Positions 16,897 through 25,608 of a DNA stretch of 64,000 nucleotides are shown in pieces. The stretch comes from Arthrobacter sp. M4 (GTDB taxonomy: Bacteria > Actinomycetota > Actinomycetes > Actinomycetales > Micrococcaceae): NCBI RefSeq assembly GCF_020251205.1, contig NZ_JAIWYX010000006.1:1-64000 (forward strand), in the 5' to 3' direction. Made by a program: the position numbers and the translations under genes. Position 1 is the first letter of the stretch. Each line of letters opens with the position of its first letter. The notes beneath the pieces were generated by a model. That model searched no databases. It was not told where the DNA came from and saw only the letters and a list, made by a program, of their open reading frames with translations.

Positions 16897-18605
16897 CCAT
16901 CGCTACAGAGCTACCCGAGGCGACGCGGACCCAAGCCGGACGTCCCCGCGCAGGGGAACAGCAACCGATCACCATGCTGAACCCGGACTTTCCCTTCAGC
17001 TATGACAGGTACCTGGAACACCCGGCTGGCCTGGGCGCGATTCCGCAGGTGCACCACGGCACGGAAGTGGCAGTTATCGGCGCCGGCCTGTCCGGTTTGG
17101 TCGCCGCATACGAGTTGATGAAACTCGGCCTCAAGCCTGTGATCTATGAAGCGGACCAGATCGGCGGGCGCCTCCGAACAGCTTCCTTCCCGTCTGCCCC
17201 GGACGTAGTGGCGGACCTGGGCGGCATGCGGTTCCCGGAGTCCGGCAAGGCCTTCTACCACTATGTGGACCTGCTGGGGCTTGAAACCCAGGAGTTTCCC
17301 AACCCCCTTGCCCCTGCAACGTCCAGCACAGTTATTGAGTTGGCCGGCAAGAAGCACTACGCCAACACCGCTGATGAGCTGCCCGTATTCTTCCGCGAGG
17401 TAGCCGATGCCTGGCGCTCTGCCCTGAACGACGATGCGGCGTTCAAGGAAATGCAGGAAGCCATCCGCATCCGCGACACTCGCCGCATCAAGGAACTGTG
17501 GAATGAGCTCCTGCCGCGCATGGACGAGCAGACTTTCTATGGCTTCGTAGCAGCCAGCCAGGCCTTCAAGGACGCTGGCTTCGCGCACCGGGAGGCCTTT
17601 GGCCAGGTTGGCTTTGGCACCGGCGGCTGGGACACCGACTTCCCCAACTCCATCTTGGAAATCCTGCGGGTTGTCTACACCGATGCCGACGACAAGCACC
17701 GCCTCATCAAGGGCGGAGCGCAAAGGCTGCCAGAGGCACTGTGGAGCCACGCGCCGTCGAACATGGTCCACTGGCCGGAAGGCACATCCCTGGCCTCCCT
17801 GCACAGCGGTTCGCCGCGGGGCGCCGTGGACCGTATCACCCGCGGACCCGGGGGAGAACTCCTGGTCCGCGAAAGGTGGGGCCGGGAGACGGCGTTCCCT
17901 GCCGTCGTTACCACCTGCCAATCATGGCTGCTGTCCACGAGGATCCACACTGAGGAATCACTCTTCCCAGCGGAGCTGTGGACAGCCATCGAGCGGTCGC
18001 ACTACATGCAGTCGTCCAAAACATTCGTAATGGTGGACCGGCCGTTCTGGAAGGACATCGACCCTGCCACGGGCCGCGAGACCATGTCCATGACTCTGAC
18101 TGACAGGCTGAACCGCGCCACGTACCTGCTGGACAATGGCCCGGACAAGCCAGCGGTCATCCTGCTGTCCTACACCTGGAACGACGACGCCCTGAAGTGG
18201 CTGGCCCTCGACGCTGACCAGCGTGTGGAGCTTATGCTCCATTCCCTGGAGCAGATCTACCCCGGCGTGGACATCGCCAGCCACATCGTCGGCCGTCCGA
18301 TCACGGTCTCCTGGGAAGCCGACCCCAACTTCATGGGCGCGTTCAAGGCGAACCTGCCGGGGCATTACCGCTACCAGCAGCGGCTCTTTACGCACTTCAA
18401 GCAGGACTCGCTGCCCGCGAACCAGCGCGGCATCTTCCTGGCCGGAGATGATGTTTCCTTTACCGCCGGCTGGGCAGAAGGAGCCATTACCACCGGCCTG
18501 AATGCGGTGTGGGGCGTGGTGCACTACCTGGGAGGCTCGTCGGCTCGCGATAACCCCGGCCCCGGTGACCTGCTGGACGAGCTGGGACCGATCAGCCTGG
18601 ATTAG
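16893..18605 (+). CDS. davB: L-lysine 2-monooxygenase
   Basis: A 570-residue flavin amine-oxidase-superfamily enzyme. The FAD dinucleotide motif is GAGLSG at residues 63-68, with YEADQIGGRLR following and a C-terminal FAD block GIFLAGDDVSF. Several long stretches (HPAGLG, GGMRFP..AFYHYVD, FGQVGFGTGGWD, HWPEGTSL, MQSSKTFVMVDRPFWKD) match Pseudomonas lysine monooxygenase as I remember it, and length is close to its 560 residues. It decarboxylates and oxidises L-lysine with O2 to 5-aminopentanamide, the substrate of the davA-like amidase. It is cotranscribed with the permease and overlaps by four bases the convergent carbonic-anhydrase-like gene. Downstream pathway genes (davT, davD) are not in the window. 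A related amino acid 2-monooxygenase is the alternative. Confidence 0.84.
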   Translation: MTIATELPEATRTQAGRPRAGEQQPITMLNPDFPFSYDRYLEHPAGLGAIPQVHHGTEVAVIGAGLSGLVAAYELMKLGLKPVIYEADQIGGRLRTASFPSAPDVVADLGGMRFPESGKAFYHYVDLLGLETQEFPNPLAPATSSTVIELAGKKHYANTADELPVFFREVADAWRSALNDDAAFKEMQEAIRIRDTRRIKELWNELLPRMDEQTFYGFVAASQAFKDAGFAHREAFGQVGFGTGGWDTDFPNSILEILRVVYTDADDKHRLIKGGAQRLPEALWSHAPSNMVHWPEGTSLASLHSGSPRGAVDRITRGPGGELLVRERWGRETAFPAVVTTCQSWLLSTRIHTEESLFPAELWTAIERSHYMQSSKTFVMVDRPFWKDIDPATGRETMSMTLTDRLNRATYLLDNGPDKPAVILLSYTWNDDALKWLALDADQRVELMLHSLEQIYPGVDIASHIVGRPITVSWEADPNFMGAFKANLPGHYRYQQRLFTHFKQDSLPANQRGIFLAGDDVSFTAGWAEGAITTGLNAVWGVVHYLGGSSARDNPGPGDLLDELGPISLD

Positions 18606-19123
18606 TCCTGATGCAGCTCCCGGTGCGCGGCGGCGAGTTTGACGTAGCGCGCGGCGTTGTCCTTGACGCCGTCGAACTCGTCGTCGCTCAGTTCCCGGCG
18701 GACTTTGGCCGGGACCCCGGCCACCAGGGAGCGTGGCGGCACCACGGTGCCTTCAAGTACGACGGCGCCGGCGGCCACCAGCGAACCGGCACCTATGACG
18801 GCACCGTTCAGGATGGTTGCGCCCATGCCCACCAGGCAGTCGTCCTCCACGGTGCAACCATGGACAACGGCTCCGTGTCCTACGCTGACGCCATTGCCCA
18901 CTGTGCACGGAAAACCAGGGTCGGCATGGAGGACCACGTTGTCCTGGAGGTTGCTGCCCTCGCCCACAGTGATGGTGGCGGTATCGGCCCGGACGGACAC
19001 ACCATAAAACGCGCTGGCGTCTTTGCCGAGGCGGGCGTCGCCGATGATGGATGCCGTGGGTGCAACAAAAGCCGAGGGATGAATGACCGGGGTGTCGCCC
19101 CCGAATGCGTAAACAGGTGCCAT
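18602..19123 (-). CDS. Gamma-carbonic anhydrase family protein (left-handed beta-helix)
   Basis: 173 residues of hexapeptide repeats, such as VHPSAFVAPTASIIGDARLG and IGAGSLVAAGAVVLEGTVV, forming a left-handed beta-helix trimer. The metal-binding histidines are seen in VVLHADPG and GHGAVVHGC. Family members include gamma-carbonic anhydrases and close relatives (YrdA/PaaY) with weak or other activities, so enzymatic function is uncertain. No ribosome-binding site is visible, but TACGCT lies six bases before the ATG, which fits leaderless expression. Its 3' end overlaps the convergent davB by four bases. Confidence 0.85.
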   Translation of the reverse strand: MAPVYAFGGDTPVIHPSAFVAPTASIIGDARLGKDASAFYGVSVRADTATITVGEGSNLQDNVVLHADPGFPCTVGNGVSVGHGAVVHGCTVEDDCLVGMGATILNGAVIGAGSLVAAGAVVLEGTVVPPRSLVAGVPAKVRRELSDDEFDGVKDNAARYVKLAAAHRELHQD

Positions 19124-19129
19124 GACGCC

Positions 19130-19135
19130 AGCGTA
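19130..19135 (-). promoter_or_regulatory. -10 element before the carbonic anhydrase-like gene
   Basis: TACGCT on the minus strand, six bases before the ATG at 19123, without a Shine-Dalgarno: the TANNNT-N6-start layout of leaderless actinobacterial genes. Confidence 0.4.
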
Positions 19136-19153
19136 GCGTCTATAACCCGGCTC

Positions 19154-19879
19154 CTAGGACGGTGTCCGGAGGATCAGGTATTGGTAGTGCTGCTCCCAAG
19201 CACCAGCGCCGGGACCGGAGTCCCGCCCGGCGCCCTCCGGCCATGTCTCGAAGGACTCCACAGAGCCGTGGGCTCCGAAGATACGCAGGACCGTGGCGTC
19301 GCTGCGCCGGCTGAAGAACCGCGGCGGATCTATGACGTCCTCCGGGTTGAGAACTTCTTCATCTTCCCCGGACCAGAGTCCGACGGCGATCGGCGCCCCT
19401 GGCTGTGCGACCCGCACCATTTCGGCAAGCACCTCATCGATGGCCGAGTTGGGAACGTGCAGCAGTGTGCTCATCGTCCAGAGCGAATGGAACGTCGCAG
19501 GGGCGAACGGCAGGCTCCTGCCGCTGGCCACGGAGGCCTCCAGCCGCCGGGCCCGGGCCTGGTGCACGCTTTCCTCTGATAAGTCGACGCCCGTGTAGTG
19601 GATCCCGGCACGCACAAATTCGAGGCCTTCGATGCCAACTCCGCAGCCAATCTCAAGGACTGAGCGGCGTGCCTCGGCCTTGAGCAGGTGGATAAACGCC
19701 TCGCGGTGCGCCACACGTTGCGACGTTATGGGAAAGGGGCGCATTGTGCGGGCACGCTGGTTGTAGTAGGCAGCCAGCCGTGCCTCGTTAGCATCGTGCC
19801 CGCCGTCAAGTGGGCCCTCGGCGCTGCGTCCCTTGGCCTGGCCGTTTATGGCGCCCGATAAATCAGCGCTGGCATCCAT
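19154..19879 (-). CDS. Class I SAM-dependent methyltransferase
   Basis: 241 residues. The SAM-binding motif I is VLEIGCGVGIEG near residue 85, followed by an acidic motif II (YTGVDLSEESV) and a LWTMSTLLHVPN segment, as in Methyltransf_11/25 domains. The first 45 residues are variable. The substrate is unknown: neighbours purU and the carbonic anhydrase-like gene do not define it. TACGCT lies six bases before the ATG and no ribosome-binding site is seen. The gene is on the same strand as, and downstream of, purU, with the 18-bp repeats between them. Confidence 0.8.
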   Translation of the reverse strand: MDASADLSGAINGQAKGRSAEGPLDGGHDANEARLAAYYNQRARTMRPFPITSQRVAHREAFIHLLKAEARRSVLEIGCGVGIEGLEFVRAGIHYTGVDLSEESVHQARARRLEASVASGRSLPFAPATFHSLWTMSTLLHVPNSAIDEVLAEMVRVAQPGAPIAVGLWSGEDEEVLNPEDVIDPPRFFSRRSDATVLRIFGAHGSVESFETWPEGAGRDSGPGAGAWEQHYQYLILRTPS

Positions 19880-19885
19880 GCCAAC

Positions 19886-19891
19886 AGCGTA
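19886..19891 (-). promoter_or_regulatory. -10 element before the methyltransferase gene
   Basis: TACGCT, six bases before the ATG at 19879; the same hexamer and spacing as at the carbonic anhydrase-like gene. Confidence 0.35.
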
Positions 19892-19900
19892 GGACTGCGG

Positions 19901-19953
19901 CTAGTTGAAAACCACTGGCTAGTTGAAAACCACTGGCTAGTTGAAAACCACTG
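19901..19953. repeat. Threefold 18-bp tandem repeat at the purU stop
   Basis: CTAGTTGAAAACCACTGG occurs at 19901-19918 and 19919-19936, and 17 of its 18 bases at 19937-19953. Read on the purU strand each copy encodes Pro-Val-Val-Phe-Asn-stop or its end, so the last codons and stop of purU have been triplicated. Only the first stop read (19937-19939) matters for translation. Confidence 0.95.
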
Positions 19954-20797
19954 TCCGGGTGCCGTCCAGGAGGACGCGGTGTTCCGCGTGCCACTGAACA
20001 GCCTGCACCAGCGTCCGTCCTTCGACGTCGCGGCCCATCTGCACGAATTGCTCGGCCGTCCGGGCATGGTCCACCCGGATGACCTCCTGCTCGATGATGG
20101 GACCCTCATCAAGGTCGGCAGTCACGTAGTGCGCAGTGGCACCGATGATCTTCACTCCGCGGGCGTGTGCCTGGTGGTACGGCTTGGCACCTTTGAACGA
20201 CGGCAGGAATGAGTGGTGGATGTTGATGGCCTTGCCGCTGAGCTTCGCACAAAGGTCATTGGAGAGGACCTGCATGTAGCGGGCCAGGACCGTGAGCTCA
20301 ATGTCATGGTGTTCGATCAGCTCCAGCAGTTGGGCCTCGGCCTGCGGCTTGGTGTCCGGCGTGACGGGGATGTGGTGGAACGGGATCCCGTAGAAATCGG
20401 CCAATTCCTCGAGTTCCCGGTGATTGGACACAATGGCGGGTACATCGATGGGCAGTGTGCCGGTGCGCTGCTGGAAGAGAAGGTCATTGAGGCAGTGCGC
20501 TTCCTTGGAGCCCAGGATCAGCGTTCTGACTTTCTCCCCCACTGGCTTGACCTGCCAGTTCATGGTGAAGGCCGTTGCCACGGGCTCGAGTGCCGAGGTG
20601 AGCTCCCCGATGGTCGACGGAGTGTCCGCCTCGACGCGCATAAAGAAGTTGCCTGTGGTAGGGCTGCCGTACTGCTGCGAATCGGTGATGTTGCACCCGG
20701 CCTCCAGTAGCGCGCCTGCCACGGCATGCACGATTCCGGGACGGTCAGGGCAGGAGAGGGATACAACATAGGAGGAAGGCGCGGTCGGTTCAGTCAC
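19937..20797 (-). CDS. purU: Formyltetrahydrofolate deformylase
   Basis: A 286-residue enzyme that hydrolyses 10-formyl-THF to formate and THF, balancing the folate one-carbon pool and feeding formate to purine synthesis. An N-terminal ACT domain (about residues 8-85, starting YVVSLSCPDRPGIVHAVAG) is followed by a formyltransferase domain. HHSFLPSFKGA carries the catalytic His and VTADLDEGPIIEQ the catalytic Asp. The GTG at 20797 gives the family's usual length; AGG lies nine bases upstream. It is divergent from glyA-folD, so the region concentrates folate one-carbon genes. The stop codon sits in a tandem repeat. Confidence 0.92.
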   Translation of the reverse strand: MTEPTAPSSYVVSLSCPDRPGIVHAVAGALLEAGCNITDSQQYGSPTTGNFFMRVEADTPSTIGELTSALEPVATAFTMNWQVKPVGEKVRTLILGSKEAHCLNDLLFQQRTGTLPIDVPAIVSNHRELEELADFYGIPFHHIPVTPDTKPQAEAQLLELIEHHDIELTVLARYMQVLSNDLCAKLSGKAINIHHSFLPSFKGAKPYHQAHARGVKIIGATAHYVTADLDEGPIIEQEVIRVDHARTAEQFVQMGRDVEGRTLVQAVQWHAEHRVLLDGTRTVVFN

Positions 20798-20888
20798 GGT
20801 TACCAGCCTACCTGCGCCAGCAGTCCACAATCCGGACGCCACTACCTGTCTGACTTTCGGCGGGGAGCGCGGTCTCCTGTAACCTTAA

Positions 20889-20972
20889 CATCGTCGCGAC
20901 TGGCGTTGGGTGGTGAACCACCAGGGAGCGGCGCCCATGAAGACCACGGATCGTACGCCTGGGCCGAGGGTC
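20889..20972 (+). ncRNA. ZTP (pfl) riboswitch upstream of glyA
   Basis: The conserved blocks appear in order: GACTGGCG (20898-20905), a GTGG/CCAC stem with AACCACCAGGGAGCG, and the distal GCCTGGGC block (about 20957-20964). These are the two halves of the pfl/ZTP aptamer that senses ZMP/ZTP, which accumulate when 10-formyl-THF is short. It lies about 105 bases before the glyA start, a known location for this class in actinobacteria. I see no clear terminator hairpin with a T-tract after it, so control may be at translation or use a less obvious structure. Confidence 0.85.
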
Positions 20973-21077
20973 ATGTTGTGCCGGCAAGCTGTCATGCCCG
21001 TAACCATCGGGACTGGCCACACCCCCAGCCGGTAGCCTGACCTGTAGCAGTTCCCGTTGCCCAACCAGGAGATCTTC

Positions 21078-22376
21078 GTGACTACGAACACCACCACGTC
21101 CACGAGCGTCAGCAACCAGCCGCTGGCCGAACTCGACCCCGAGATTGCAGCTGTCCTTGACCAGGAACTGGGCCGCCAGCGCGGCACCCTGGAAATGATC
21201 GCTTCCGAGAACTTCGCTCCCCGGGCCGTGATGGAAGCCCAGGGCTCCGTCCTGACCAACAAGTACGCCGAGGGCTACCCGGGACGCCGCTACTACGGTG
21301 GCTGCGAATACGTGGATGTTGCCGAAAACCTCGCCATCGAGCGCGTCAAGGCCCTCTTCGGCGCCGAGTACGCCAACGTTCAGCCGCACTCGGGCGCGCA
21401 GGCGAACGCCGCTGCGCTGTCCGCCATGATCACGCCCGGCGACAAGATCCTTGGCCTGTCCCTGGCCCACGGTGGCCACCTGACGCACGGCATGAAGCTG
21501 AACTTCTCCGGCAAGCTGTACGAAGTCGCCGCCTACCAGGTAGAGCAGGACACGTTCCGCATCGACATGGACAAGCTCCGCGAGCAGGCTATCGCCGAGA
21601 AGCCGCAGGTCATCATCGCCGGATGGTCCGCCTACCCCCGCCACCTGGACTTCGCTGCCTTCCGCTCCATCGCGGACGAGGTGGGTGCCCTCCTGTGGAC
21701 GGACATGGCGCATTTCGCAGGCCTGGTGGCAGCCGGCCTGCACCCGAGCCCCGTGCCGCACTCCGACGTCGTGACCTCCACCGTGCACAAGACCCTTGCG
21801 GGTCCGCGTTCGGGCGTCATCCTGGCCAAGGAGCAGTGGGCCAAGAAGCTCAACTCCAACGTCTTCCCGGGCCAGCAGGGCGGCCCCCTCATGCACGTCA
21901 TCGCCGCCAAGGCAGTTGCATTCAAGATCGCCGGTACCCCGGAATTCAAGGAGCGCCAGGAGCGTGTCCTGGAGGGCGCCAAGATCATCGCCGACCGCCT
22001 CAACCAGGCTGACGTTGCCGAGGCTGGTGTCTCCGTCCTGACCGGTGGCACGGACGTGCACCTGGTCCTGGTGGACCTGCGCAACTCCCAGCTGGACGGC
22101 CAGCAGGCAGAAGACCTCCTGCACTCCGTTGGCATTACCGTCAACCGCAACGCCGTTCCGTTCGACCCGCGCCCGCCGATGGTCACCTCGGGCCTGCGCA
22201 TCGGCACTCCGGCCCTGGCCACCCGCGGCTTCGGCGCAGCAGAGTTCACCGAGGTTGCGGACATCATCGCCACCGCACTTAAGGACGGCTCCGCCACCAA
22301 CGTCGAGGCACTGCAGGCCCGCGTCGACAAGCTCGCCGCGGACTTCCCGCTGTACCCCGGCCACGAGCAGTGGTGA
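21078..22376 (+). CDS. glyA: Serine hydroxymethyltransferase
   Basis: 432 residues from the GTG at 21078, with AGGAG six bases upstream; the in-frame extension to 21057 lies upstream of that site. It converts serine and THF to glycine and 5,10-methylene-THF. Landmarks: [13 protein letters not shown] at the N-terminus, [26 protein letters not shown], and the PLP lysine in [13 protein letters not shown]. First gene of a two-gene operon with folD, controlled by the upstream ZTP riboswitch. Confidence 0.96.
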   Translation: MTTNTTTSTSVSNQPLAELDPEIAAVLDQELGRQRGTLEMIASENFAPRAVMEAQGSVLTNKYAEGYPGRRYYGGCEYVDVAENLAIERVKALFGAEYANVQPHSGAQANAAALSAMITPGDKILGLSLAHGGHLTHGMKLNFSGKLYEVAAYQVEQDTFRIDMDKLREQAIAEKPQVIIAGWSAYPRHLDFAAFRSIADEVGALLWTDMAHFAGLVAAGLHPSPVPHSDVVTSTVHKTLAGPRSGVILAKEQWAKKLNSNVFPGQQGGPLMHVIAAKAVAFKIAGTPEFKERQERVLEGAKIIADRLNQADVAEAGVSVLTGGTDVHLVLVDLRNSQLDGQQAEDLLHSVGITVNRNAVPFDPRPPMVTSGLRIGTPALATRGFGAAEFTEVADIIATALKDGSATNVEALQARVDKLAADFPLYPGHEQW

Positions 22377-23284
22377 CTGTGGCCGACGCAGGGACTGAAA
22401 AAACAGCACAGGTCCTGGACGGCAAGGCCACTGCCGCCCAGATCAAGGCCGAACTGAAGGTCCGTGTTGATGCCCTTCGCGAGAGGGGCGTCACGCCCGG
22501 CCTTGGCACTATCCTTGTTGGCCATGACCCCGGAAGCACCTGGTACGTAGCCGGAAAACACAGGGACTGCGCCGAGGTAGGCATCCAGTCCATTCGCCGC
22601 GACCTGCCCGAGGACATCAGCCAGGAGCAGCTGCTGGACGTGGTGCGCGAGCTGAACGACAACCCCGAGTGCACCGGTTACATCGTCCAGCTTCCGCTGC
22701 CTAAGCACATCGACCAGGACGTCATCCTCGAGGCCATGGACCCGGAGAAGGACGCGGACGGCCTGCACCCGATGAACTTGGGCCGCCTGGTGGCCAATGT
22801 GGGCGGAGAAATGAAATCACCGCTTCCCTGCACACCCAAGGGTTGCGTGGAATTGCTGACCCGCCATGGCATCGACCTGAAGGGCAAGCGCGTCCTCGTG
22901 GTCGGCCGCGGCGTGACCATCGGCCGCCCTGTTGGGCTCCTGCTCACGCGCAAGGATGTCAACGCCACCGTGGTCCTGGCACACACCGGCACCGTGGACC
23001 TTGCCGCCGAACTGCGGCAGGCCGACGTCGTTATTGCGGCAGCCGGCCAGCCGCACATGATCAAGGCGGCGGACCTCAAGCCGGGCGCCATTGTGCTTGA
23101 CGTCGGCGTCAGCCGCATTGAGGACGGCAACGGCAAGGCAGTGGTCACCGGCGATGTGGAACCGGCCGCTGTCAACGTCGCCGCTTGGCTGTCACCCAAC
23201 CCGGGCGGCGTCGGTCCGATGACCCGCGCCATGCTCCTGGCCAACGTTGTGGAAGCAGCCGAACGCCAGGCCGGCATCGACTGA
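22373..23284 (+). CDS. folD: Methylenetetrahydrofolate dehydrogenase/cyclohydrolase
   Basis: About 303 residues. Bifunctional enzyme: 5,10-methylene-THF to methenyl-THF (NADP-dependent) to 10-formyl-THF. Motifs: [18 protein letters not shown] with the YxxxK-type catalytic motif (YVAGK), [13 protein letters not shown], the cofactor region [13 protein letters not shown] and the terminal [13 protein letters not shown]. The GTG at 22373 overlaps the glyA stop as GTGA; GTG at 22370 or 22379 is also possible. Cotranscribed with glyA, and ended by a strong hairpin. Confidence 0.96.
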   Translation: MTVADAGTEKTAQVLDGKATAAQIKAELKVRVDALRERGVTPGLGTILVGHDPGSTWYVAGKHRDCAEVGIQSIRRDLPEDISQEQLLDVVRELNDNPECTGYIVQLPLPKHIDQDVILEAMDPEKDADGLHPMNLGRLVANVGGEMKSPLPCTPKGCVELLTRHGIDLKGKRVLVVGRGVTIGRPVGLLLTRKDVNATVVLAHTGTVDLAAELRQADVVIAAAGQPHMIKAADLKPGAIVLDVGVSRIEDGNGKAVVTGDVEPAAVNVAAWLSPNPGGVGPMTRAMLLANVVEAAERQAGID

Positions 23285-23302
23285 CCACGGCGCTCCAACC
23301 AA

Positions 23303-23342
23303 GCGTAGGGCGGCTACTCCCCGGGGAGTAGCCGCCCTACGC
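23303..23342. terminator. Perfect 20-bp palindromic hairpin after folD
   Basis: 23303-23322 and 23323-23342 are exact reverse complements with no spacer. It lies 18 bases past the folD stop and 45 bases before the histidine kinase. No T-tract follows on either strand. Confidence 0.75.
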
Positions 23343-23375
23343 CGTTAATCCGACGACGGCGCCGCACCTCGCCGG

Positions 23376-23381
23376 TAGGCT
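23376..23381 (+). promoter_or_regulatory. -10 element before the histidine kinase
   Basis: TAGGCT, six bases before the ATG at 23388; leaderless-type spacing. Confidence 0.4.
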
Positions 23382-23387
23382 CGGAGT

Positions 23388-24551
23388 ATGCCCCGCCGTT
23401 TCCATGGTCCGCCCACCGGCGCGATAGTGGTGGCCGTTGCCCTGATCCAGGTTCTGGGCACACTTTTCGCGGCTATCCACCAGGAGGACAGGCGCCCCCT
23501 GGACGCCCTGGCTATCCTCCTGCTGGTGGCGGGGCCCGCCGCACTCTGGCTCCGGAAACCAGCCCCCGGCGCCATGTTGCCTGTAACGCTGGCACTGACC
23601 GGGACGTACATCGTGCTGGACTATGCGTGGGGTCCCATCGCACTGTCCCTCGCAATATCCATTGTGCTGACGTCCGCTGCAGGGCTGCGTTGGCAGGCCT
23701 GGGCCGGGGCTGGAGTGGCAGCCGCCGGTTTCGCTTTGTTCACCTTTAGTCCGTCCGATGGAACCTGGGCGATCCGGGCGTCCACAGTGGGAGCCTGGGC
23801 CGCGATACTTGTGATTATCGGCCAGGGCGTCCGACGGCGACGGGAGCGCTTCGCCGAATACCGTCGCCGCCGCGAAGCCCAGCTCAAGGCGGAACGGGAC
23901 GAGTACCGGCTGAACCTGGCCCGCGATATCCACGACGTCGTGGCGCATTCGCTGTCCATGATCAACGTCCAGGCGTCCGTTGCACTGCACCTCGGGTCGA
24001 AGGACCCGGAGAGGCTCCGTCCGGCGTTGGAGGCGATCAAAGAGGCCAGCAAAGAGTCACTGCTGGAAGTCCGCCAGTTGCTGGGCGTCCTGCGCGACGA
24101 TGCCCCTCTCGGCCCGGCGGAACGGCCAGGCCTGGACCGGCTCCATGAACTCGTGGAGGCTGCGCGCCTTGCAGGCATTGAGGCGGTCCTGGACCAACGG
24201 ATCGGAGTTCCGGTCGCCCGGGCGCACCAGGAGGCCGCCTACCGGATTGTCCAGGAAGCGTTGACCAACGTCGCCCGGCACTCGGGGGCCACCACCGCCG
24301 TCGTACTGCTTGAGACCGCTGATGGTCAGCTGACGGTGACCATCGATGACGACGGTGCAGGACTACGCGGAGCGGCGCCGGGCAACGGGCTGCGCGGCAT
24401 GAAGGAACGGGCGGCTGCCCTGGGCGGTTCCCTCACCGTGGAACAGTTGGAGCCCGGGCTGCGTGTCAGGGCTAGGCTTCCCCTCGGTCCGCGCCCGGAG
24501 CCTGGCGCGGGGGAGCGGGGGCCGGAAGCGAGTGAGGAAGGCGTTTCATGA
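23388..24551 (+). CDS. Sensor histidine kinase, NarL/DesK type (HisKA_3)
   Basis: 387 residues. The N-terminal half has about five hydrophobic segments and a short outside region, so the sensed signal is probably in or at the membrane. The phospho-acceptor His182 is in the HisKA_3 motif RDIHDVVAHSLSMINVQ. The ATPase domain follows with the N-box ALTNVARHSGAT, G1 box IDDDGAGL and G2 box GNGLRGMKERA. It autophosphorylates and would pass phosphate to the adjacent LuxR-type regulator, but that gene is broken (see next entry). Its stop overlaps the regulator start as ATGA. No sign of damage in the kinase itself. Confidence 0.9.
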   Translation: MPRRFHGPPTGAIVVAVALIQVLGTLFAAIHQEDRRPLDALAILLLVAGPAALWLRKPAPGAMLPVTLALTGTYIVLDYAWGPIALSLAISIVLTSAAGLRWQAWAGAGVAAAGFALFTFSPSDGTWAIRASTVGAWAAILVIIGQGVRRRRERFAEYRRRREAQLKAERDEYRLNLARDIHDVVAHSLSMINVQASVALHLGSKDPERLRPALEAIKEASKESLLEVRQLLGVLRDDAPLGPAERPGLDRLHELVEAARLAGIEAVLDQRIGVPVARAHQEAAYRIVQEALTNVARHSGATTAVVLLETADGQLTVTIDDDGAGLRGAAPGNGLRGMKERAAALGGSLTVEQLEPGLRVRARLPLGPRPEPGAGERGPEASEEGVS

Positions 24552-25113
24552 TCCGCGTGTTGTTGGCTGACGATCAAACTCTGATCAGGGCTGGTTTCCG
24601 TGCACTGCTTGATGCTGAACCGGACATGACCGTGGTGGGCGAGGCCAGCACGGGACGGGAGGCGGTCAGGGTGGCGGTCCGGGAGGAGCCTGACGTCATC
24701 CTGATGGACATTCGTATGCCGGACGTCGACGGATTGCGGCGGGGGCCGCCGGATTCCTCATTAAGGACACTGAGCCCCAGGAACTCATCCGTGCTGTCCG
24801 CGTGGTGCATGACGGCGATGCCCTGCTATCACCTTCTGTGACCCGGCGCATCATGGCGCAACTCGCGGCAAGCAGCCGTGCGGAGTCCAAACGCGTCCCG
24901 CTGGACCAGGTGACCGAGCGTGAACGGGAAGTCCTGGCGCTTGTGGGGGAGGGCCTGAACAATGCCGAAATCGCCGACAGGCTGTTCATCACGCCGCTCA
25001 CGGCCAAGACCCACGTCTCCCGCATCATGACCAAGCTTTCCCTACGCGACAGGTCGCAGCTTGTTGTCCTCGCGTACGAGTCGGGTTTGGTTCGCCCCGG
25101 TTGGAGCCAGTAG
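24548..25113 (+). pseudogene. LuxR-family response regulator with internal deletion and frameshift
   Basis: The first frame runs intact through the receiver beginning (acidic Asp8/Asp9, phospho-acceptor Asp54 in ILMDIRMP) to DGLR at about 24739, then reads into unrelated sequence and stops at 24841. In the +2 frame, from about 24739, homology resumes with AGAAGFLIKDTEPQELI, including the conserved Lys, and continues through a complete C-terminal helix-turn-helix (LTEREREVLALVGEGLNNAEIA..TAKTHVSRIM) to 25113. The 566-base span is not a multiple of three and about 35 codons short of a usual 220-residue regulator. What is missing is receiver alpha3-beta4-alpha4 with the switch Thr/Ser. A GTG at 24802 could still start a free DNA-binding domain. 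A sequencing or assembly error is the main alternative. Confidence 0.85.
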
Positions 25114-25286
25114 CCGGCTCGCGTCACTACCGGTTTCCCGAATGGCCTCCTGGGGGAGTAGGGAACCGGGCCAAGGTGACTCCCGACGGCGGACGCCCAG
25201 GTTAGCGCCTGGCGGCAGACTCTCAATAGAGCCGAAAGACGGCCCGGACCGGCAGGAGCCGGAACACAGAGTTGGGAAGACCGGAC

Positions 25287-25598
25287 ATGCTCACATCACT
25301 GATAACAACCATCGGTCAGGCGGCCGCCCAGGCGCCTGCCGCCGTCGTTATGCACGGGCCTTGGGGAGATGGCACGTATTGGCCGTTCTTCCTCCTGTTC
25401 CCGCTGTTTTGGATCCTGGTGATCCTCCTGTTCATCTTCGTGGCCAGGCGAACCTGGCGACGCAACCACTGCTGGGCTGCGAGCCAGGGAGCGGAAGGTG
25501 TCCTGAGGGAGCGGTACGCCCGGGGCGAGATCGACGAGACTGAGTTCCGGCAACGGCTGGAGGTCCTGCGGGCCCAACCGCCGGGCCGCACCGCCTGA
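25287..25598 (+). CDS. Small membrane protein with SHOCT domain
   Basis: 103 residues from the ATG at 25287; GGAAG lies about seven bases upstream. One strong membrane helix (YWPFFLLFPLFWILVILLFI, about residues 31-50) is followed by a basic stretch and a C-terminal SHOCT motif (VLRERYARGEIDETEFRQRL), a short domain found at the ends of many membrane or stress proteins with a proposed oligomerisation role. It follows the damaged two-component system by about 170 bases on the same strand and may have been its target; that is only a guess. Function unknown. Confidence 0.75.
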   Translation: MLTSLITTIGQAAAQAPAAVVMHGPWGDGTYWPFFLLFPLFWILVILLFIFVARRTWRRNHCWAASQGAEGVLRERYARGEIDETEFRQRLEVLRAQPPGRTA

Positions 25599-25608
25599 TT
25601 TCGTCCAG

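Noticed and set aside
20808..22409. 533-codon minus-strand frame opposite glyA
   Set aside because: Antisense to a highly conserved glyA with strong third-position GC bias; the product has no recognisable domain.
24802..25113. Stand-alone helix-turn-helix gene starting at GTG 24802
   Set aside because: The upstream sequence in the same frame still encodes receiver residues, so this is better read as the end of a broken response regulator, though translation from here is possible.
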